Shown one piece after another: positions 15,718 to 20,410 of a stretch of DNA of 20,410 nucleotides. Source of the DNA: Pseudomonadota bacterium (GTDB lineage Bacteria; Pseudomonadota; Gammaproteobacteria; Steroidobacterales; Steroidobacteraceae); contig JAKBCG010000007.1 of NCBI GenBank assembly GCA_021808035.1, positions 1 through 20,410 of the forward strand, in the 5' to 3' direction. The notes under the pieces were generated by a model. The model was not told where the DNA came from, searched no databases, and saw only the letters and a program-made list of their open reading frames with translations. Both the position numbers and the translations under genes were made by a program. Numbering within the stretch: the first letter of the stretch is position 1; every line of letters begins with the position of its first letter.

Positions 15718-16551
15718 CTACGGCTGGTCGAATTGCTTGATCTTCGCCGCCGCCCGGAGTTGCGCCGTATGCGTGAGCAGCGCCTGCTGCATTAGAACCG
15801 CCTCGACGCGCGGCTTCACATCGGCCAAGGGCAAGGTTTCGGTCGCGACGAGCATCAGGATGTGGACTCCCGCGCTGTTCGCGAACGGCTCACTGATCCC
15901 GCCAATCCGAAGCTCCGAAGCGACCCGCATCACCTCGCCCATCTCAGCGGGGCTGGCCAAACCAGGCGCCGGGGTGGACGCGGAGACCCAGCCGAGATCA
16001 CCGCCCTTGAGACGGCTCCCCGGATCACGGGAGTAAAGACCGGCGGCATGGCCAAACGGCATGCCTTGAGCGAGCAACGCCCGCACCCGCTCGCCGGTCG
16101 CCATGTCCGGAACCAAGATCTGCAGCAAGTGGTATTGCTGCAGGACGTGCACCGCGACGAGTTGATTGTATTCGGCCTGGACCTGTTGGTCGCTGAACTT
16201 CTGCGACTGCATCGTATGGGCGATGTCGACCGACGACAAATAGCGCATATCCGCCAGTTCGCGACCCGCCTTCAGGCTCTCGGTGAATTTGATTTGGCTG
16301 CCATCCTGTGCCAGCAGCGCGGTGTTGATCAGCTCGTCGAGCAACGCCTGTCGAACCGTCGGCGACAAGTTCGCGAGCGGTTGTCCCGTCTTCGAGATCG
16401 CGAACACCTTCAGCATGATCTCGGTGATGTTCTGGCCGTTGACGCTCGCCAACGTTCGAGTGTCCGTGCTTGCCCCCGCCGCGGCCGCCGCGCCGATAGC
16501 CAGACAAGTTGTCAAAACCAGAACGGCAAGTCGCTCAATCGCCTTCATCAT
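15718..16551 (-). CDS. Periplasmic parvulin-type peptidyl-prolyl isomerase (PpiC/SurA-like)
   Basis: The start is ATG 16551-16549 (MMKAIERL), whose last two bases plus the next A form the TGA of the preceding adhesin gene (ATGA overlap); a second ATG follows at once. The product has 277 residues. A signal peptide covers about 1-27 (LAVLVLTTCLAIGAAAAAGA). Residues 31-135 are a helical SurA-like N-terminal region (VNGQNITEIMLKVF, ALLDELINTALLAQ). The parvulin domain spans about 139-236 (YHLLQILVP, FGHAAGLYSRDPGSRLKGGDLGWVS cut into its usual order, then GISEPFANSAGVHILML). A short helical tail follows. Such proteins isomerise prolyl bonds and chaperone outer-membrane proteins in the periplasm. 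Coupled translation with the trimeric autotransporter suggests a dedicated folding helper for that adhesin, which is inference. The frame is open far upstream, but that part is antisense noise within the adhesin gene. Confidence 0.9.
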   Translation of the reverse strand: MMKAIERLAVLVLTTCLAIGAAAAAGASTDTRTLASVNGQNITEIMLKVFAISKTGQPLANLSPTVRQALLDELINTALLAQDGSQIKFTESLKAGRELADMRYLSSVDIAHTMQSQKFSDQQVQAEYNQLVAVHVLQQYHLLQILVPDMATGERVRALLAQGMPFGHAAGLYSRDPGSRLKGGDLGWVSASTPAPGLASPAEMGEVMRVASELRIGGISEPFANSAGVHILMLVATETLPLADVKPRVEAVLMQQALLTHTAQLRAAAKIKQFDQP

Positions 16552-19496
16552 GGAATTCCGATCGCGAATCCCCCGGCGAAATTCGCAGTATTCGCACCAA
16601 ACGCGGCGCTCAATTTGAACCGGACCGATTTCCAAGGCGCGGCCACGACGCCGACCGCCGCCGCAGCCTGACCGCCCTGACTGCCCACGCCCGCACCGAG
16701 GCCGAAACGATAACCCTTCGGTACGTCGATCTGGCTCATCGCCGCGTCCATCGCACCAGTCTGATCGATCTGGCGCACCAGCGCCAATCTCGTGATCTGC
16801 AATTGCTCGAGGTTGATCGCATCCGTCGCCTGGGTGCCGGGTGCGACGTTCACCAACTGCCGCTCGACGCCCGGCGACCCGATAGACACCGAGTCGGGAC
16901 GAGTGGCAATGGAACCATTTCCCAGCGCCACTGAATTTTGCGCCGTGGCTAGCGCATAACTGCCGTACGCGACCGAATTCTCGCCGCTGGCGACCGCCTC
17001 GGTACCAACGGCCACATTCGGGCTCACGGTGTTGCGCGGCCCTGGGTAGCTCGCCATCGCACCGCTGCCGATCGCGATCGATCCGGTCGTCTGCGCCTGG
17101 GCGCTCTCGCCGATCGCGATCGATTGATCTCCATTGGCGACCGCGGTGGAGCCGAACGCGCTCGCGCCGCTGCCGGTTGCCTGGGCGAGTTGCCCGGTGG
17201 CCGTCGTGAAGTTGCCTGATGCGCCGGCGCCTTGTCCTACCGCGGTCGCCGCAAGTCCCGAGGCTTGCGCCGACTGACCGACCGCGATGGAGTCCACGGA
17301 CGTCGCCGCTGCCGCTTGGCCCGCGGCGAACGAATTGACGCCGCTCGCGACGCTGGACTCGCCGACCGCCGTGGATGAGATGCCGGTGGCCTGGGCCGAA
17401 GCGCCGACCGCGGTCGACTGCGCGGCCGATACGAGCGAGCCCTGCCCGACCGCGGTTCCCGATGCGCCGGTCACCCACGCCGCTTGCCCGATGGCCGTCG
17501 CGTACAGGTTGCTTGCAATCGCGTTTTGCCCAAACGCCGCTGCCGCGACGCCAGCCGCCGCACTATCCTGCCCGACGGCGGTTCCGTCGAGGCCAGCCAC
17601 CTGCGCCCCTTGCCCGACCGCAACGCCGTCGTTGGCGCTCGCTTGCGCCGCTTGCCCGAGCGCGGTGGAGCTTTGGCCGTAAGCCGTGGCGCTCTGGCCG
17701 AACACCGCCGAATTGCCGCCGATCGCGGTGGCGGCTTGACCGACCACCGTGGAATCGCCGCCGGCCGCCGTTGCGTCTTGCCCGACCGCGACCGAATAAT
17801 CCGTGACCGCGAACGCACTCTGGCCAATGGCGCTGGATCCGATCCCGGCCGCGGTCGCCAGGTAGCCGACTGCCACCGCGTCACTGCCGATCGCGTTGGC
17901 GCCGCCACCGGCCGCCAGGGTATCGGCCGCCGCAGCAGCCGCGCCCTGTCCGATCGCGACTGCTTCGATTCCGGTCGCGAGCGAGCCCTGCCCGACCGCG
18001 ATCGAATTATCGGCGCTCGCATTGGCACCCTGACCATACGCCGCGGATCCGTTCCCCGTCGCAAGCGATCCTGCGCCGACCGCAGTGCTCATTTGCCCGG
18101 CGGCGAGCGTCTGGTATCCCTCGGCAACCGATAGGCCACCGCCCGCATAGGATCCCGCGCCGGAGGCCATCGCACCCGTACCCACCGCCACGGCCCCGTA
18201 TCCCAAGGCCGTCGACGACGTTCCGGACGCGCGCGAAGCCTGACCGAGCGCGGTCGCGTATTCCACGGTGGCGCTCGCCGCCTCGCCCACGGCGGTGGCA
18301 TCCACGCCCAGCGCCATCGCGTTCGCGCCGACGACCGTGCCGTTGCCGCTCGTCGCCACCGAATTCGCGCCCAACGCGGTCGAATCACCGGCCGCCGCCA
18401 AAGCCGCAAATCCCATTGCGGTCGAATTGGATCCCGTGGCGGTTGCGAATACACCGGTCGATGTGGATTGGGCGGCCAGCGCCAGCGCACCGTAACCCGT
18501 TGCGACGGACGCCATCCCGGTCGCGTCTGCGAAGGCGCCGGTGGCGGTGGAAAAATCGCCGCTGGCGCTGGCACCAGCGCCTAGCGCGGTCGCTCCGTTG
18601 CCGTACGCAACGGCATTGGCACCGATCGCCGAGGTATTGTCCTGGGTGGCGCTTGCATTCAGGCCGATGGCCGTCGAGGTCGCGGTATTCGCGACAGCGT
18701 TGTTGCCGATCGCGACCGCGCTCACTGCGCCGGTATACGCCTCGGCGCCTCCCACTCCGGCTCCCGAGATCGCGCCGCCGCCTATCGCGATGCCGCTGCT
18801 GTAGGTGGTGCCGTTCTTGTCCCCCAGGGTGATTGCCCCTCCATCGGCGGAGATGCCCTGAGTCGCATTGACTTGCGAGGCCGTCACGGAACCGCCGACG
18901 TCGAGGTTGCCCGTGACACCCAGGTTGTTGTTGAAGATCGAATCGCCAGTGACGTTCACTCCCCCTTGCTGCACCGTCACGGTTCCGGTGAACTGGCTGT
19001 CGCAAAATGGCAGGGTCCCGGCATAATTCACGAGGTTCTGCAACTCGACCGCTTGCGATGTGCTCGCAATGCTGAGGGCATTGGCGGCGAGACCGACGCC
19101 GTCGGCTGCGATCTGGGTAAAGAAAGCCGCAACGATCGACGGGTTGGCGATCACGATCTCAGTGGACCCGGCGACGACTCCCGCGATCTGTGCGGCGATA
19201 CCGATCCCCAGTGAAACGGTATTCAGCACCGCCGCCGCCACGTTCTCGTTCGCGATTTGGCTCGCGGTCTGCGCGGTTACGCCGCTCAGCTGGGCGGAGC
19301 AGGTCGCCGGACTGTAGTTCGTCAGACTCAAACCACTCGGCGCGGTCGACGTCGACACATAGGGCGGGGCCGCGGGAGCCGAGTTGGGCACCGAGAGCTG
19401 GTAGCCGTCAGCGATCGCCGACCGCTCCTGGGTCAACACCAATAGTACGCCGCAAGCCGCGCATCCCCACGCCATCGGTTTCGCTGATCTGTTCAT
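16548..19496 (-). CDS. YadA-type trimeric autotransporter adhesin
   Basis: The start is ATG 19496 with GGAG 11 bases upstream on the minus strand; the product has 982 residues. A signal peptide probably ends after SAIA at residue 29. Residues 30-240 are a non-repeated Ala-rich domain with one Cys pair (C66, C165) and no family I recognise. Residues about 258-875 are an uninterrupted head of roughly forty 14-residue YadA repeats (pattern A-x-G-x-x-A-x-A-x-G-x-x-S/T). The neck follows (VERQLVNVAPGTQATDAIN, near 877-895), then a very short stalk (to about 926). The C-terminal four-strand membrane anchor (927-982) is introduced by GYRFGLGAGVG. The last residues are AIGIP, without the usual final aromatic. 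The family forms trimeric surface adhesins. It is the middle gene of a minus-strand operon: 37 bases after the repeat protein and overlapping the PPIase start. Confidence 0.93.
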   Translation of the reverse strand: MNRSAKPMAWGCAACGVLLVLTQERSAIADGYQLSVPNSAPAAPPYVSTSTAPSGLSLTNYSPATCSAQLSGVTAQTASQIANENVAAAVLNTVSLGIGIAAQIAGVVAGSTEIVIANPSIVAAFFTQIAADGVGLAANALSIASTSQAVELQNLVNYAGTLPFCDSQFTGTVTVQQGGVNVTGDSIFNNNLGVTGNLDVGGSVTASQVNATQGISADGGAITLGDKNGTTYSSGIAIGGGAISGAGVGGAEAYTGAVSAVAIGNNAVANTATSTAIGLNASATQDNTSAIGANAVAYGNGATALGAGASASGDFSTATGAFADATGMASVATGYGALALAAQSTSTGVFATATGSNSTAMGFAALAAAGDSTALGANSVATSGNGTVVGANAMALGVDATAVGEAASATVEYATALGQASRASGTSSTALGYGAVAVGTGAMASGAGSYAGGGLSVAEGYQTLAAGQMSTAVGAGSLATGNGSAAYGQGANASADNSIAVGQGSLATGIEAVAIGQGAAAAAADTLAAGGGANAIGSDAVAVGYLATAAGIGSSAIGQSAFAVTDYSVAVGQDATAAGGDSTVVGQAATAIGGNSAVFGQSATAYGQSSTALGQAAQASANDGVAVGQGAQVAGLDGTAVGQDSAAAGVAAAAFGQNAIASNLYATAIGQAAWVTGASGTAVGQGSLVSAAQSTAVGASAQATGISSTAVGESSVASGVNSFAAGQAAAATSVDSIAVGQSAQASGLAATAVGQGAGASGNFTTATGQLAQATGSGASAFGSTAVANGDQSIAIGESAQAQTTGSIAIGSGAMASYPGPRNTVSPNVAVGTEAVASGENSVAYGSYALATAQNSVALGNGSIATRPDSVSIGSPGVERQLVNVAPGTQATDAINLEQLQITRLALVRQIDQTGAMDAAMSQIDVPKGYRFGLGAGVGSQGGQAAAAVGVVAAPWKSVRFKLSAAFGANTANFAGGFAIGIP
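16872..18725 (-). repeat. Degenerate 42-bp coding repeat array (YadA head)
   Basis: About 1.85 kb encode roughly forty tandem 14-residue head repeats, so the DNA has a 42-bp rhythm on the minus strand. Many units carry A-x-G-Q followed by xAxAxG. Units differ at most third positions and at several residues, so the array is old rather than freshly amplified. The bias opens long spurious frames on the opposite strand. Confidence 0.85.
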
Positions 19497-19533
19497 GACA
19501 CGCTGATCTCCGACAACGGCGCTGCGAGGGTCA

Positions 19534-20410
19534 TTAGTTCGTGCAGGTCACTTGGACGTTGGTCACGTTCGCGGTGATCGACGTGCCCGACGCGTTCGTC
19601 AACTGACACGTCCAACCACTGGTCACCGACTGCACCGACACGGCCCAGGCGCTTTGATACGTGAGCGACTGACTGAAGGTGAACGACGACGTCGCGGTTC
19701 CGTTGGTCGTGGTGCCGTTGGCGGTCGTGGCCGCGGGCACGTTCGCCGCCGAGGCCGCCGTCGCGTATTGGCCGTTCAGAAGCAGGTTGGCAATGACGTT
19801 GGTCGCGGCACTCGACAGCGTATTTTCCCACGTGACGGTGCCGCCGACCGTGAGCGGATTATGCGCGCAGGCGACTTGCACGTTGTTGGCATTGACCAGA
19901 TTGCCGTTCGAATTGACGGGCACCGAGCCCGATCCATTCGTCACGGTGCAGGTATAGTTGGTCGGGCTCGACGTCACGACGATGTTGTACGACGCTCCCG
20001 TCGCATCGGCGCTGTCGATCGTGAAGCCCGGATAGGCCGCATCCGCGGAACTGTTCGTGACCGTGACCGAATTCGTCGATACCGTATCCTGCAGTCCCAC
20101 CGATGCCAGGCTCGGCAGGCCCGTGACGGTACCGCCCACACTCCACGTTGGCGGCGGACAGGAAACGTCCACGTTCGTCACGTTGCCGCCGCTGATCGTC
20201 CCGGTCGCGTTGGCCACGGTGCACGTGATGGTGCCCAACCCAGGCTGAGTCGTGACCGTCACGGCATAAGTCGCGCCGTTCGCGAGGCTTTGCGGGAAGG
20301 TGAATGGCACGGTGGATGACGCCGAACAGGACGTGCACCCGTCCACCGTGATGTAGTCCCCGCGCCCGGACTCGTAAAGCGTGACGTTATATGGCGTCGC
20401 CGTACTGCTC
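19534..20410 (-). CDS. Secreted beta-repeat protein, 5'-truncated by the window
   Basis: The stop TAA is at 19536-19534. The frame runs without a stop to the right edge (20410), so the GTG at 20346 is not the true start and the gene continues outside. The visible 292 residues are all beta-rich and Ser/Thr/Asn/Val-rich, and contain about three repeats ending in VDVSC, VQVAC and VQVTC. Each has TCTV-x-N or TCQLTN about 21-27 residues before its final Cys, so each may hold a disulfide. GGTVTGL/GGTVTW starts the second and third visible units. This is the same repeat type found between lipid anchor and catalytic domain of the GH17 lipoprotein at the left edge. The last repeat runs to the C-terminus, with no anchor or catalytic domain visible. 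It lies 37 bases upstream of the adhesin gene and is probably cotranscribed. What lies at the missing N-terminus decides its role. Confidence 0.8.
   Translation of the reverse strand, partial: SSTATPYNVTLYESGRGDYITVDGCTSCSASSTVPFTFPQSLANGATYAVTVTTQPGLGTITCTVANATGTISGGNVTNVDVSCPPPTWSVGGTVTGLPSLASVGLQDTVSTNSVTVTNSSADAAYPGFTIDSADATGASYNIVVTSSPTNYTCTVTNGSGSVPVNSNGNLVNANNVQVACAHNPLTVGGTVTWENTLSSAATNVIANLLLNGQYATAASAANVPAATTANGTTTNGTATSSFTFSQSLTYQSAWAVSVQSVTSGWTCQLTNASGTSITANVTNVQVTCTN
19537..20346 (-). repeat. Three Cys-paired beta repeats, homologous in type to those of the GH17 lipoprotein
   Basis: The units share FTF-x-x-L, a Y/W-A-V-x-V strand, TCTV or TCQL-x-N-x-S/T-G, and VTNV-x-V-x-C. Cys spacing is 21 residues in the first and third visible units and longer in the second, which has a small insertion (NSNGNLVNANN). 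The first unit is complete only if the part beyond 20346 is counted. Confidence 0.75.

Noticed and set aside
16552..17478. N-terminal extension of the PPIase frame
   Set aside because: It lies inside the adhesin gene and would bury the signal peptide; the start overlapping the adhesin stop is far better.
16872..18725. Periodic repeats that might be taken for a CRISPR array or satellite
   Set aside because: The units are degenerate, 42 bp in phase with codons, and encode YadA head repeats; there are no identical repeats with unique spacers.
16283..19498. Many plus-strand open frames opposite the adhesin
   Set aside because: They are Ala/Pro- or Arg-rich low-complexity products created by the 42-bp repeat rhythm of the adhesin head.

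Overview
The window is high-GC DNA (roughly two-thirds G+C by eye) from a Gram-negative bacterium, most likely a proteobacterium. The support is a lipobox lipoprotein, an outer-membrane barrel ending in Phe, a trimeric autotransporter, a periplasmic parvulin and a PAS-GGDEF protein. The gene mix would suit a soil or biofilm member of the Gamma- or Betaproteobacteria (a Xanthomonadales-like lineage is my guess), but nothing here fixes the lineage. No RNA genes, insertion sequences, phage genes or CRISPR arrays were seen, and no stretch longer than about 210 bases lacks a gene.

Bases 1-7598 (+) hold a tightly packed beta-1,3-glucan operon: a GH17 lipoprotein cut by the left edge, an outer-membrane barrel protein of unrecognised family, a secreted GH81 endo-beta-1,3-glucanase and a secreted GH3 beta-glucosidase. 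Gaps are 13, 11 and 0 bases. Together they look like a surface-to-periplasm route that cuts beta-1,3-glucan, passes oligomers across the outer membrane and releases glucose.

Bases 7712-11768 hold a small one-helix membrane protein (+), then a Hanks-type kinase (-) with a transmembrane segment and a Calx-beta-like outer domain. A PAS-GGDEF protein (+) is divergent from the kinase. A 9-bp stem-loop separates the first two genes, which converge.

Bases 11841-15506 hold a YbfB-like MFS transporter, a secreted protein of unknown function and a cysteine-synthase-family PLP enzyme, all (+). A cupin (-) converges on the last with one base between the stops. The cupin is preceded by a striking AT-rich palindromic island.

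Bases 15718-20410 (-) form a second surface operon. In transcription order it has a repeat-rich secreted protein cut by the right edge, a 982-residue YadA-type trimeric autotransporter that is almost all head, and a parvulin PPIase whose start overlaps the adhesin stop. The repeat type in the right-edge protein is the same as the one carrying the GH17 enzyme at the left edge, so the two surface operons share a building block.
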